Part shown: positions 9,059 to 16,030 of the stretch, one piece after another
Position numbering within the stretch: position 1 is the stretch's first letter
Layout of the letters: each line of letters begins with the position of its first letter
Source of the DNA: Crossiella sp. CA-258035
GTDB taxonomy: Bacteria > Actinomycetota > Actinomycetes > Mycobacteriales > Pseudonocardiaceae
Direction of reading: 5' to 3'
DNA length: 64,000 nucleotides
NCBI RefSeq assembly: GCF_030064675.1
Contig: NZ_CP116413.1
Span: 1,830,001 to 1,894,000, forward strand
Made by a program: the position numbers and the translations under genes
Notes under the pieces: generated by a model
Databases searched by the model: none
The model's input: only the letters and a program-made list of their open reading frames with translations
What the model was told of the DNA's origin: nothing

Positions 9059-9487
9059 GTGGCCATCGCCCGCGCCAGCGCGTCCCTGCGACTGTTCAGC
9101 ACCAAGGCGGCCGCGGCCGCGGTCACCGAGGCCCTTGACCTGGAGCCGACCACCTCGGCCGAGCGCGGTGAGCCGATCGGCAAGAGCATCTCGACCCCTC
9201 GGGAGCAGTCCATGTGGCTGCTGGAGAGCGAGGCCGAGCCCGAGGAGCCGCTCTCGGCGCACCTGGAGTGGCTGCTGGCGGAGCTGGACGGAAAGCTCGG
9301 CACGCTCGCCGGGCTGGCCGGGGACTACGAGGTCGACGTGTGGTGCACGGTGGAGGCCACCAACGGCCAGGGCCAGCTCACCTTCGCCCCGGAGCTGACC
9401 GCCCGGCTGGCCGGCCTGCCCTGCCCGTTCTCGGTCGACCTGTACCTCTCCGACGCCGAGGACGACGAGGAAGAGGGCGAATTCTGA
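9059..9487 (+). CDS. DUF4279 domain-containing protein
   Basis: 142-residue protein with the layout of DUF4279: strand ARASASLRLFS, helix and EALDLEPTTSAERGEPIG, then WLLESEAEPEEPLSAHLEWLLAELDGK, and a final strand VDLYLS followed by an acidic tail. Members are small, uncharacterised, often immunity- or accessory-like proteins. The GTG at 9059 has GAGGAG six bases upstream and is preferred to the TTG at 9053. No operon partner is obvious. Confidence 0.75.
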   Translation: MAIARASASLRLFSTKAAAAAVTEALDLEPTTSAERGEPIGKSISTPREQSMWLLESEAEPEEPLSAHLEWLLAELDGKLGTLAGLAGDYEVDVWCTVEATNGQGQLTFAPELTARLAGLPCPFSVDLYLSDAEDDEEEGEF

Positions 9488-9591
9488 AGATCTTGTCCAT
9501 ACATCTGGAGCAACTCCAGTAGGTCGGACGGACCCCTGACTTTCGGCCAAAAGTGCTGGTCAACTGCGTGTTTACGATCACTTTCCGACTC

Positions 9592-9609
9592 TTCGGAAAC
9601 GATTCCGAA
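9592..9609. promoter_or_regulatory. Perfect inverted repeat upstream of a small gene (possible operator)
   Basis: TTCGGAA-ACGA-TTCCGAA, a perfect 7-bp inverted repeat with a 4-base spacer, sits 93 bp upstream of the 53-residue gene at 9702, in a locally A+T-richer region. Its form fits a dimeric repressor site. It has no T-tract and is not a terminator. Confidence 0.4.
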
Positions 9610-9701
9610 ACTCTCCGCTATCCCAGATTCGCCTGATGGGGTGACGCGGAGCGGCCTAGCCTCGTGGGCAGTTGGTTAGTACCCGGCTGGAGGAGGACGT
9701 A

Positions 9702-9863
9702 ATGGTCGAGCAGAACGGGCAGTCGCCACGGGCCGCCGGTGACCAGGCCACTCGCACATCGCCGGTGCACCGTGCCCCCTCGCCCATGCTGTTGGCCGAG
9801 GCCGCGCGCGCCCGCAAGGAACGGGCACAGGCGGAGGCCCAGCGCCGGGAGCACCAGTCCTGA
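9702..9863 (+). CDS. Small basic hypothetical protein (53 residues)
   Basis: Reads MVEQNGQSPRAAGDQ.. and ends with a charged helix AEAARARKERAQAEAQRREHQS. It has an excellent ribosome binding site (GGAGGAGG, five bases before ATG) and is followed by a terminator, so it is very likely translated although short. The Arg/Glu-rich C-terminus should form a single amphipathic helix. No family was recognised. Confidence 0.75.
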   Translation: MVEQNGQSPRAAGDQATRTSPVHRAPSPMLLAEAARARKERAQAEAQRREHQS

Positions 9864-9884
9864 CCCGCTGACTCGAGGAGTCCC

Positions 9885-9914
9885 AGGGCCGGGCGGCGAC
9901 ACGCTGCCCGGCCC
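9885..9914. terminator. Bidirectional terminator-like hairpin
   Basis: A perfect 10-bp G+C-rich stem AGGGCCGGGC / GCCCGGCCCT with a 10-base loop lies between the convergent genes ending at 9863 and 9924. It has no U-tract, as is common in actinomycetes. Confidence 0.75.
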
Positions 9915-9923
9915 TCGGTCTGT

Positions 9924-10283
9924 CTAACCGCTGAGCTGCTCGAAGCTCTCCTGCGCCGCCATGACCTCGTCGCCGTGCTGATGTGCCCACGCGCCGAAGG
10001 CCTCGATCGGCCCCAGCAGGCTGCGGCCCAGCTCGGTCAGCCGGTACTCCACCCGCGGCGGCGCCTCCCGGTAGCTGTCCCTGGCGATGAGGCCGTTGTA
10101 GGCGAGCCGGTGCAGGGTCTCGGTGAGCACCTTGGTGCGGATGCCGCCGATCTCCCGGCGCAGCTGCACCGGCCGCCGCGGCCCGTGCCGCAGCGCCCAC
10201 AGCACCACCGGGTTCCAGGTGTTGGCCATCAGGTCGAAGGCCAGCCGCGCCCGGCAGTCGGCCAGGTAGTCCCGCTCCGCCAT
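9924..10283 (-). CDS. HxlR family transcriptional regulator
   Basis: 119-residue winged-helix regulator. It matches HxlR: CRARLAFDLMANTWNPVVLWAL at the start, RRPVQLRREIGGIRTKVLTETLHRLAYNGLI as the helix-turn-helix, and the beta wing EAPPRVEYRLTELGRSLLGP. The start MAERDYL (ATG at 10283) is chosen. It is divergent from the F420-reductase-like gene (98 bp between starts), the classic arrangement in which HxlR represses a neighbouring redox gene. The inducer is unknown. Confidence 0.92.
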   Translation of the reverse strand: MAERDYLADCRARLAFDLMANTWNPVVLWALRHGPRRPVQLRREIGGIRTKVLTETLHRLAYNGLIARDSYREAPPRVEYRLTELGRSLLGPIEAFGAWAHQHGDEVMAAQESFEQLSG

Positions 10284-10381
10284 GAACACCGCCCCAGCCT
10301 GCCCGAGCCGTCGCACACCGTTCGGTGCCCATCGCCCTTCCTACCGTTCCGGCAGTGGAACTCCAACCGGAAGGCAACACG

Positions 10382-10984
10382 ATGCGCATCGGCATCCTCG
10401 GCGCGGGCGGCATGGCCGACGCCCTCGGCACCCAGTGGGCCCGCCAGGGCCACGACCTGATGATCGCCACCCGCACCAACCCGGCCCCGCTGGCCACCCG
10501 CCTGGGCGCTCGCACCGGCGACTACGCCGAGGCCGCCGCCTTCGGCGAGGTCCTGCTGCTGGCCGTGCCGGCCGCCGCGGCCCTGGACGTGCTGACCGCG
10601 GCCGACCTGCCACCGGGTCGCACCGTGATCGACTGCGCCAACCCGGTCGGCCCGGACTGGACCCTCACCACCGACGGCGCCTCCCTGGCCGAACAGCTCG
10701 CCACCACGGGCGCCCACGTGGTGAAGGCCTTCAACCTGTGCCACGTCGACATCTGGCGAATGACCCCACCGGCCTTCGCCGCCCGCCCGGTCCTGGTCCC
10801 CCTGTGCGGCGACCACCCGGAGTCCCTGGACCGGGCCGGGAGCCTGGTCCGGGACCTGGGCTGCACGCCGGTGGTGGCCGGCCCACTGTCCAGGGCCGCC
10901 CTGCTGGAGGCCACCGCCGCCTTCGCCATCGGCCTGTGGATGAACGGCGCGGACGCCCAGGCCATGCTGCCGCCTCTGGGCTGA
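10382..10984 (+). CDS. NAD(P)-binding protein of the F420H2:NADP oxidoreductase / ProC-like family
   Basis: 200-residue single Rossmann protein. The N-terminal RIGILGAGGMADALG is a textbook dinucleotide loop; the next strand ends in TR at the NADP-phosphate position. The segment DCANPVGPDW and VVKAFNLCHVDIW resemble F420-dependent NADP reductases (KAFN motif). It is probably controlled by the divergent HxlR gene. Whether it uses F420 or another acceptor cannot be read from sequence. Confidence 0.85.
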   Translation: MRIGILGAGGMADALGTQWARQGHDLMIATRTNPAPLATRLGARTGDYAEAAAFGEVLLLAVPAAAALDVLTAADLPPGRTVIDCANPVGPDWTLTTDGASLAEQLATTGAHVVKAFNLCHVDIWRMTPPAFAARPVLVPLCGDHPESLDRAGSLVRDLGCTPVVAGPLSRAALLEATAAFAIGLWMNGADAQAMLPPLG

Positions 10985-10988
10985 CCGG

Positions 10989-11453
10989 TCAGTCCCAGTG
11001 GTTGAAGGTCAGCTCGCCGACGGTCGCCGGTCGCCAGTAGCTGATCTGCTTGTGCTCGTGGACGTTCAGCTCACTGAGGTCCACTGTGGACAGTGAGGTG
11101 TCCAGCTCTGCCGCGGTGCAGACGCGGAAGCTCGACCAGGCGGTCAGGGTCGCCGCCCAGCGCGGTTCGTCGCGGAAGACCGGTGGTGCGCCGGGGTTCT
11201 CGGGTGGTTCGGCGAAGGCAAGTAGGTGAAGCGCGTTGTGGCACAACAGGTCGAAGCGGCGCTCGCCCTCGCGGATCCGGGCGGTGGTGTAGTTCGGCGT
11301 CGCGTGGGGGAGGAGGAACTCCTCGACGTGGGCGCCGAGCTCGCGCGCCACCGCCTCGCACAGGGTACGGAACTGGGTGGGGTCCGATGCGGGGGTGGTG
11401 ACGTTGAAGCTGGTGGAGCCGTGCGGGAGACGCATGGTCCCAGTCTGCGCCAC
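10989..11453 (-). CDS. Hypothetical protein, about 154 residues
   Basis: No family recognised. The sequence is well-behaved and coding-like (SFNVTTPASDPTQFRTLCEAVARELGAHVEEFLLPHATPNYTTARI, then FDLLCHNALHLLAFAEPP). It looks like a soluble alpha/beta protein. Start uncertain: GTG at 11453 (VAQTGTMRL) or ATG at 11435 (MRLPHGS); neither has a clear ribosome site. It is convergent with the F420-reductase-like gene and divergent from the sirtuin gene. Confidence 0.65.
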   Translation of the reverse strand: MAQTGTMRLPHGSTSFNVTTPASDPTQFRTLCEAVARELGAHVEEFLLPHATPNYTTARIREGERRFDLLCHNALHLLAFAEPPENPGAPPVFRDEPRWAATLTAWSSFRVCTAAELDTSLSTVDLSELNVHEHKQISYWRPATVGELTFNHWD

Positions 11454-11498
11454 AAATCGATCGTCCGATCGGCCAAGGCTTGACTAGGGTCGGTCGCC

Positions 11499-12251
11499 AT
11501 GAGCGAGCTGCGACCGGACTGGGCGCGCGGGGTGCGCCGAATCGCCGTGCTGACCGGCGCGGGCATCTCCACCGACTCCGGCATCCCCGACTACCGCGGC
11601 CCCGACGGCATCTGGACCCGCGACCCCGAGCTCGCCAACCTGTTCACCCTGGAGAACTTCCTCACCGACCAGGACATCCGCCACCGCTTCTGGCAGCGCT
11701 ACCTGGACCACCCGGCCTGGCGCGCCCGGCCCAACCCAGCCCACCAGGCCCTCGCCGACCTGTCGGGCGGCCCCGCCGTCCGAGTCCTGACCCAGAACAT
11801 CGACGGCCTGCACCAGCGCGCCGGGGTACCGGCTCGCAAGGTGCTCGAACTGCACGGCAGCATGCACCAGACCGTCTGCTGTGGTTGCGCCGCAACGACT
11901 CCCACGCCCGAGGTGCTGGACCGGGTCCGCGCAGGCGAGACTGATCCGTCCTGTGTGGACTGTGGCGGGATCCTGAAGCTGGCGGTGATCCTGTTCGGGC
12001 AGCAGCTGGACAGCGAGGTCATCGGCAAGGCCCGCGCGGTGGCGGCGGCGAGCGAGGTGTTCCTGGCGGTGGGCAGCTCGCTGCAGGTGGAGCCGGCGGC
12101 CTCGTTGTGCGCGGTGGCGGTGCGCGGCGGGGCGAAGCTGGTGGTGGTGAACGCGGCGCCGACGCCGTATGACGAGCACGCGGTCGAGGTGATCCGGGAG
12201 CCGATCGGGGAGGTGCTGCCCCGCATCTGCCGGGACCTGTTGGCTGGGTAG
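11499..12251 (+). CDS. NAD-dependent protein deacylase, sirtuin family
   Basis: 250-residue Sir2 protein that removes acyl groups from lysines using NAD. Motifs in order: GAGISTDSGIPDYRG (NAD loop), TQNIDGLH (TQNxD), the catalytic His in ELHGSMH, a zinc ribbon CCGC..CVDCGG, then VGSSLQVEPAA and VNAAPT. All key residues are present and length is normal. It probably lay beside the original glnA terminator before the integrative element arrived; the strong hairpin at 12275-12324 follows its stop. Confidence 0.95.
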   Translation: MSELRPDWARGVRRIAVLTGAGISTDSGIPDYRGPDGIWTRDPELANLFTLENFLTDQDIRHRFWQRYLDHPAWRARPNPAHQALADLSGGPAVRVLTQNIDGLHQRAGVPARKVLELHGSMHQTVCCGCAATTPTPEVLDRVRAGETDPSCVDCGGILKLAVILFGQQLDSEVIGKARAVAAASEVFLAVGSSLQVEPAASLCAVAVRGGAKLVVVNAAPTPYDEHAVEVIREPIGEVLPRICRDLLAG

Positions 12252-12274
12252 CCGTCAGCGTGCGGCGTGCGGAA

Positions 12275-12324
12275 ACGGCCGAGGGCCGGGCGGTCTTGGT
12301 GACCGGCCCGGCCCTCGGCCGTTG
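12275..12324. terminator. Strong terminator-like hairpin, original glnA terminator (left copy)
   Basis: An 18-bp stem AACGGCCGAGGGCCGGGC (12275-12292) pairs with GCCCGGCCCTCGGCCGTT (12307-12324). Nearly the same sequence (about 47 of 51 bases) recurs at 22812-22861. It lies 17 bp beyond the TGA that the last codons of glnA would have at attL, so it is probably the pre-integration terminator of glnA. It also serves the convergent sirtuin gene. Confidence 0.85.
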
Positions 12325-12338
12325 TTCAGCTACTGCGG

Positions 12339-12353
12339 ATCACACGTCGTAGG
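12339..12353. other. attL core of the integrative element
   Basis: GATCACACGTCGTAG, identical to 22955-22969 at the glnA 3' end. Read on the minus strand it is CTACGACGTGTGATC, which spells the last three sense codons of GlnA (Tyr-Asp-Val) and TGA. The left copy is followed inward by unrelated sequence and outward by a glnA-type terminator, as expected of the displaced end of a target gene. The exact crossover cannot be placed within the 15 bp. Confidence 0.7.
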
Positions 12354-12460
12354 AGTGCCACAGGCCGTCCCTGACCAGCGCCGCTTGCATCTGCACCCGT
12401 TCTGACCTGCTGGTTCTCTGTCGATGTTGGTCGTCGTTGGTTGACCTTCGTCGGCCTCAG

Positions 12461-12478
12461 ACGGCCTGGAGACGGCCT
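12461..12478. repeat. 18-bp direct repeat near the left end (possible integrase arm site)
   Basis: ACGGCCTGGAGACGGCCT occurs here and at 22892-22909, in the same orientation, 108 bp inside attL and 46 bp inside attR. The left copy sits in a run of four CGGCCT motifs (12452-12485). In the circular form the two sites would flank attP on either side, as arm-type sites of tyrosine integrases do. Confidence 0.6.
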
Positions 12479-12486
12479 GACGGCCT

Positions 12487-12523
12487 CGGCCCTCACCCCG
12501 GTTCGACCACGGGGTGAGGGCCG
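12487..12523. terminator. Perfect 14-bp hairpin inside the element's left end
   Basis: CGGCCCTCACCCCG pairs perfectly with CGGGGTGAGGGCCG around a 9-base loop, followed by TTG. It would insulate element transcription from the chromosome at attL. No U-tract is present. Confidence 0.7.
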
Positions 12524-12868
12524 TTGCTGTGTGAGGGCCTGGTGCTCATCGACCTCGTGCCGACGTGGCCCGGTGGCAAGCCGGTGGGCTGGTCGATCCG
12601 GTCACGGGTCGAGCTGTCCACGGGCGCGGCAGCGATCGCCGGAAGCAGTCGAGCAGGGTGACCGGGCTGGCGATCGTGACGGTCTGGTGGTGCTGGCAGC
12701 TCGGCTCTGGTGCCGGCGCGCGGCTACCGGCGCCGGGATCGTCGCACGGGTCGCCGGGCGCAGCGGCGGGCCGGTCGCCGCAGCGGAGCGGATGGCGACC
12801 GTGCCCGGATGGGTGCGCCCGGCGCAGCCAGGGCGACCACCCGCCGCGCGCCGCTGGCGGCGCGCCTT
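12524..12868. other. Element left-end stretch without an assignable gene
   Basis: About 345 bases of high-G+C DNA. A short plus-strand frame from the GTG at 12542 reads VLIDLVPTWPGGKPVGWSIRSRVEL.. and stops after 39 codons. It looks like a fragment of a former gene, but no family was recognised and no ribosome site precedes it. It ends in the palindrome GCGCGCCGC-TG-GCGGCGCGC (12847-12866). Longer frames on both strands here are low-complexity Arg/Pro shadows. Confidence 0.5.
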
Positions 12869-12909
12869 GATTCCATAGAGTCAAACTCGATTCCATAGAG
12901 TCAAACTCG
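12869..12909. repeat. Two-copy 20-bp tandem repeat at the edge of the low-G+C cargo
   Basis: GATTCCATAGAGTCAAACTC is repeated twice head to tail at a 20-bp period. It immediately follows a G+C-rich palindrome and marks an abrupt drop in G+C. The exonuclease gene ends 21 bp further on. It could be a junction left by cargo insertion or a binding site. Confidence 0.75.
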
Positions 12910-12930
12910 GCAACGTTCCCAACTGGATTA

Positions 12931-13551
12931 CTAGTGTGCGAATACGTCCGGCCAGCGGCGGACCTGGAGATCCACATGCGTTGGCAGAAAGGAGCAGCAC
13001 TTCGCAAATAAATCACTCAGGCCTGATTTGTTAAGCCTGGAAGACAGAGATTTGTATAGTGGAATTAAGTACTCGACGTCAGCGGCTGCGTAAGCAAGCT
13101 GTTCGGCCGACAATTCGACCGCTTGCCAATTGCTAAGCCTCTGATCTTTGCTGATTTGAACGCCGAGAATTCTGTCAAGTAACGACTGAAGGCTGTGTGT
13201 CGACTTGTCGCCATATGGATCGAGAAGTCTGGAGGCTACCTTTGTGCACGCGATATTGGCAGGCTTCACGCCCCACTTGCTTACCATGAAGCGAAGATCG
13301 AAAGGCGCATGGTGAAAGATCTTCTTCGTGGTGGGGTCGGCGATCAGTTGGCATAGGTTGGATGGGGAATTGACTCCGATTCGGGCGACGAAAGTTCCCG
13401 TCATGGGTGAATGGATTTGGCATGTTGCAATCTGATCGGTCGCCCAGTCGAGTCCGGTTGTTTCAATATCGCAAGCGACCAATCCAGCGCTGGTGAGTGC
13501 TCTAAGCTGCCATTCGTTGATATCTACCTCTACAATTTCAGGATCAGGCAT
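12931..13551 (-). CDS. RNase D-like 3'-5' exonuclease (DEDD superfamily)
   Basis: 206 residues, essentially only the catalytic domain; host RNase D is about twice as long with HRDC domains. All four acidic positions are visible: D28 and E30 in ACDIETTG, D85 in HHAPFDLRF, and Y154/D158 in YAAADVEYL, the DEDDy arrangement. The segment HSLQSLLDRILGVQISKDQRLSNW is typical of RNase D. The ATG overlaps the stop of the upstream membrane gene by 8 bp and has AGGAGAGAG before it, so the two are translationally coupled. Its base composition is much poorer in G+C than the flanks. Likely an effector or RNA-processing enzyme in the cargo; the target is unknown. Confidence 0.85.
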   Translation of the reverse strand: MPDPEIVEVDINEWQLRALTSAGLVACDIETTGLDWATDQIATCQIHSPMTGTFVARIGVNSPSNLCQLIADPTTKKIFHHAPFDLRFMVSKWGVKPANIACTKVASRLLDPYGDKSTHSLQSLLDRILGVQISKDQRLSNWQAVELSAEQLAYAAADVEYLIPLYKSLSSRLNKSGLSDLFAKCCSFLPTHVDLQVRRWPDVFAH

Positions 13552-14359
13552 CTCTCTCCTCATTCTTAGGCAAGGGAAATACCTTCCTGCTCTGCTGTCG
13601 GATAGATTCCAGGTCATTTCGGACGAAACTGTACAGGCTGCCGGGGCCTTGGCAAACGATTGTCGGTACGCTTCCCCTTTCTTGATGGTGTGAGTAAAGT
13701 GTAACAACCGCTGTATTGTCAAACCTGTATGCACTGTAGAGCAATGTTCCGGGACGGTAGTAGATAGATATGTTAGCGCTACCCTGCATCGAAAGACGTT
13801 CGAAGTCTTCCTTGGCTTCGACTATTAGATCGACGGTTCGCTCGGGAGTTTTCATAATGCGCGCAGCGAACTGCTTGACCGTTTCTGGGTCCTCGGCGTC
13901 AGGAAGAAATACCCTGATCTGGCAGTCCTTCTTCTTGGCGATCGCACGCAAATTTGACAAATTGCTATTGCGCCAAGTTTGACCGTAAGCGAAAAATATA
14001 TCAAGTTCGCGTGCTCGAGAAAAGAGATTATCCCAGTCGGCGTCTTTTAGGTACTCGGTACCCGCGCGTATGATTCCGGACCTTTCTAGATTGGTCGCAG
14101 AGCCTGTGATTTCGATGACTTCGCGAGCGAAGGAACGTTTGCTGGCCAGTTCCCAAAGTACAACTAGTGCCATGCCAGTGATAAGGGCGCTCCCTAGGTT
14201 ATTCACAACATTTTGAGCCCCGGGATTACTCTTGATTGCATCGAGTGTGCCTGCTATCCAAAGAAGAAGGAGTCCGACCGCTGCGGCGCCAACGGCGATT
14301 AGCACGGCCCTGTAGGTGCTTAGGGCTCGACGTGGACGTTCGCTTTCCAGGGATCCCAA
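13544..14359 (-). CDS. Two-helix membrane protein with a cytoplasmic sensor-like domain
   Basis: 271 residues. Membrane segments lie at about 18-39 (AVLIAVGAAAVGLLLLWIAG) and 52-73 (VNNLGSALITGMALVVLWEL), followed by a soluble domain. That domain contains IRVFLPDAEDPET, ISIYYRPGTLLYSAYRFDN and VPTIVCQGPGSLYSFVRNDLESI. These line up by eye, in the same order and spacing, with IRLLFGDPASPEV, VEIRFHRTTLYNSIFRFDH and APALHLRSQPTQGLFDIYAESFETV of the XRE regulator at 14960-15832. The start is a TTG with AAAGGGG upstream. Low G+C, coupled to the exonuclease gene. A membrane-tethered sensor or effector is inferred. Confidence 0.75.
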   Translation of the reverse strand: MGSLESERPRRALSTYRAVLIAVGAAAVGLLLLWIAGTLDAIKSNPGAQNVVNNLGSALITGMALVVLWELASKRSFAREVIEITGSATNLERSGIIRAGTEYLKDADWDNLFSRARELDIFFAYGQTWRNSNLSNLRAIAKKKDCQIRVFLPDAEDPETVKQFAARIMKTPERTVDLIVEAKEDFERLSMQGSANISIYYRPGTLLYSAYRFDNTAVVTLYSHHQERGSVPTIVCQGPGSLYSFVRNDLESIRQQSRKVFPLPKNEERDA

Positions 14360-14478
14360 TATTTGCCCCTTTGTTTTTTGCTAAGTCTACGAGATTAGCT
14401 CAATTGCGAGTTTGATGTCTAACTGTGTAAATGTTTCGCGAATTAGTGTCCCACGTCAGGGGGTGGTAGTGCTGATTT

Positions 14479-14949
14479 CTATGTGTAGTAAGGAGAGTCT
14501 CGATTGGAGAAACCGTGTTCAATCCGAAGTCGAATTGAAGGATGTATGTTAAGGCTGCCTACTTCTTCTCTGGTGACCCAGCAAACTTCCTTGGATTCGC
14601 TACTTGTGCGTAGAGTTCCACCGACAGGATTGGCGCGAAAGCAGATGGAGAACTCCTGTCGGACCTCTCCGTCACTGTAGGCGACAATATGATTGGGGTT
14701 TGAATAAATTCCGACTAGCTCTACGATGTCTACGATAATCCCTGTCTCTTCATCGAGTTCGCGAATTGTGGCTTCGGTGAGAGTCTCCCCGAGTTCGAGT
14801 TGTCCACCAGGGATGGAGTAGAAATCATTGTCGGTGCGGCGGATCATCAGGAGTCGTCCAGATTCGTCTTGGACGAAGGCGCTGACGGCGACGGCGATGC
14901 TGTTGGCCTTCGGGGCATTGGGGTCGTGGAAGTAGTCGACGCGTGCCAC
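14479..14949 (-). CDS. NUDIX hydrolase
   Basis: 156 residues. It has a perfect Nudix box from G49 to I71 (G-x5-E-x7-REL-x-EE-x-G-I), after IPG and before a typical beta sandwich (VGIYSNPNHIVAYSDGEVRQEFSICF). It would hydrolyse a nucleoside diphosphate linked to another group. The GTG start follows GAAGGGGAACCA and lies 10 bp after the XRE gene's stop, so they form an operon. The AICE pSAM2 encodes a NUDIX protein, Pif, that blocks redundant transfer into element-bearing cells; a similar role is possible here but not shown. Confidence 0.9.
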   Translation of the reverse strand: MARVDYFHDPNAPKANSIAVAVSAFVQDESGRLLMIRRTDNDFYSIPGGQLELGETLTEATIRELDEETGIIVDIVELVGIYSNPNHIVAYSDGEVRQEFSICFRANPVGGTLRTSSESKEVCWVTREEVGSLNIHPSIRLRIEHGFSNRDSPYYT

Positions 14950-14959
14950 TGGTTCCCCT

Positions 14960-15832
14960 TCAGAAGTCTGCGGGCGTGGACAGGTTCCAGACGGTCTCAA
15001 AGCTCTCGGCATAGATGTCGAACAGTCCCTGTGTGGGCTGGCTCCGCAGGTGCAGCGCTGGGGCGTGTGCTCCCTGGAACCCATACACATGGGTGTTGAC
15101 GATCATCTCGTGGTCGAAACGGAAGATCGAGTTGTAGAGCGTGGTCCGGTGGAACCGGATCTCCACGCCGTCCACTCCTTGCAGCGGCCGGTAGAAGGCC
15201 AGCGCATTGCGGATGCGGCCTCCAAGGGTCTCTGCGCCCAGGCCCTCCTCGTCGCTGCGAAGTGCGACCTCCGGGCTGGCCGGGTCGCCGAACAACAGGC
15301 GGATCTTGGCGCCCTTGGCGGCCTTGGTTGCCAGGCTGCGTACGAAGGTGGGGCGCTCGGTGAGGAACAGCGCGGCGTGGACCAGGACCTCTACGTGCCC
15401 GGTCGCGTTCGCGGTCAGCCGGTCCCACAGCTCGGACGGGATGGCGTTGCGGTGCGGGTAGGTGGAGACGATCTCACCGACCTCGGTGGCCGCGGGGCGG
15501 ATCACCGGTGCGGTGCCCGCGCCAGCGGCGGGGAGGGCGGCCGGCGGGGCCTGCGGGATGGGTGGTGCGGTGTCCGGGTCGTGGGGTGACAGCAGGGCTT
15601 CGATGCCGTGGCCGGGCAGCATCGCTTCGAGAATGCGGCAGTGGTCCGGATAGGGCAGGCCGATCAGCTCGCCGGAGAGCCAGCGGTAGAACTGGGCCTT
15701 GCTCGGGTACTTGCCGCGCAGGTCCGGGTCGACCTTCTTGGCCACCCGGTCGTACTCCTTGCAGAAGGCGCGGTAGCCCTGCAAGTGGCGCTGGCGGAGC
15801 AGGTACTTCAGCAGTGTGGGCTGCGGCGTCAT
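14960..15832 (-). CDS. XRE-like HTH regulator with a C-terminal sensor domain (DUF5919-like)
   Basis: 290 residues. The N-terminal ~70 residues are a helix-turn-helix of the type seen in Streptomyces regulators (GKYPSKAQFYRWLSGELIGLPYPDHCRILEAM). A Pro/Ala linker (88-110) follows, then a C-terminal domain (LWDRLTANATGHVEVLVHAALFLTERPTFV, IRLLFGDPASPEV, FRFDHEMIVNTHVYG, FDIYAESFETVW) that resembles DUF5919 as I recall it. The ATG has GGGAGG six bases upstream. It heads the operon with NUDIX. Four GACGAGA repeats lie just upstream. Probably an autoregulator of the element. Confidence 0.85.
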   Translation of the reverse strand: MTPQPTLLKYLLRQRHLQGYRAFCKEYDRVAKKVDPDLRGKYPSKAQFYRWLSGELIGLPYPDHCRILEAMLPGHGIEALLSPHDPDTAPPIPQAPPAALPAAGAGTAPVIRPAATEVGEIVSTYPHRNAIPSELWDRLTANATGHVEVLVHAALFLTERPTFVRSLATKAAKGAKIRLLFGDPASPEVALRSDEEGLGAETLGGRIRNALAFYRPLQGVDGVEIRFHRTTLYNSIFRFDHEMIVNTHVYGFQGAHAPALHLRSQPTQGLFDIYAESFETVWNLSTPADF

Positions 15833-15848
15833 GTCAGCCTCCCGAGCA

Positions 15849-15924
15849 GACGAGACGCGACGAGACTACCACCGCCATGAGACATAGACGAGACAAAGCG
15901 AGAGGTAGAAGTCGCAGACGAGAG
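15849..15924. promoter_or_regulatory. Four GACGAGA direct repeats in the divergent control region (operator or iterons)
   Basis: GACGAGAC occurs at 15849, 15859 and 15887 and GACGAGAG at 15917, all in the same orientation. They lie between the divergent XRE gene (start 15832) and the transfer/replication genes (start 16031). This is where an element repressor should bind. Iteron-type replication sites are an alternative. Confidence 0.6.
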
Positions 15925-16030
15925 CGCGACGCGATCTTGACGGGACGGACCCGGGCCGAACCTGAGTAAGCGCCGCTGACCTGGCGGTACGGGGCCGACA
16001 ACACGGCCAGTGAACAGGGAGGGCTCGAAC

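Noticed and set aside
12339-12520. tRNA gene at the integration site
   Set aside because: The loop GGTTCGACCA inside the 12487-12523 hairpin recalls a T-loop, but no acceptor, D or anticodon arms can be built. The target is the glnA 3' end instead.
12546-13016. A 156-codon minus-strand frame at the element left end
   Set aside because: Low-complexity Pro/Arg sequence crossing the palindrome, the tandem repeat and the exonuclease C-terminus. No start signal.
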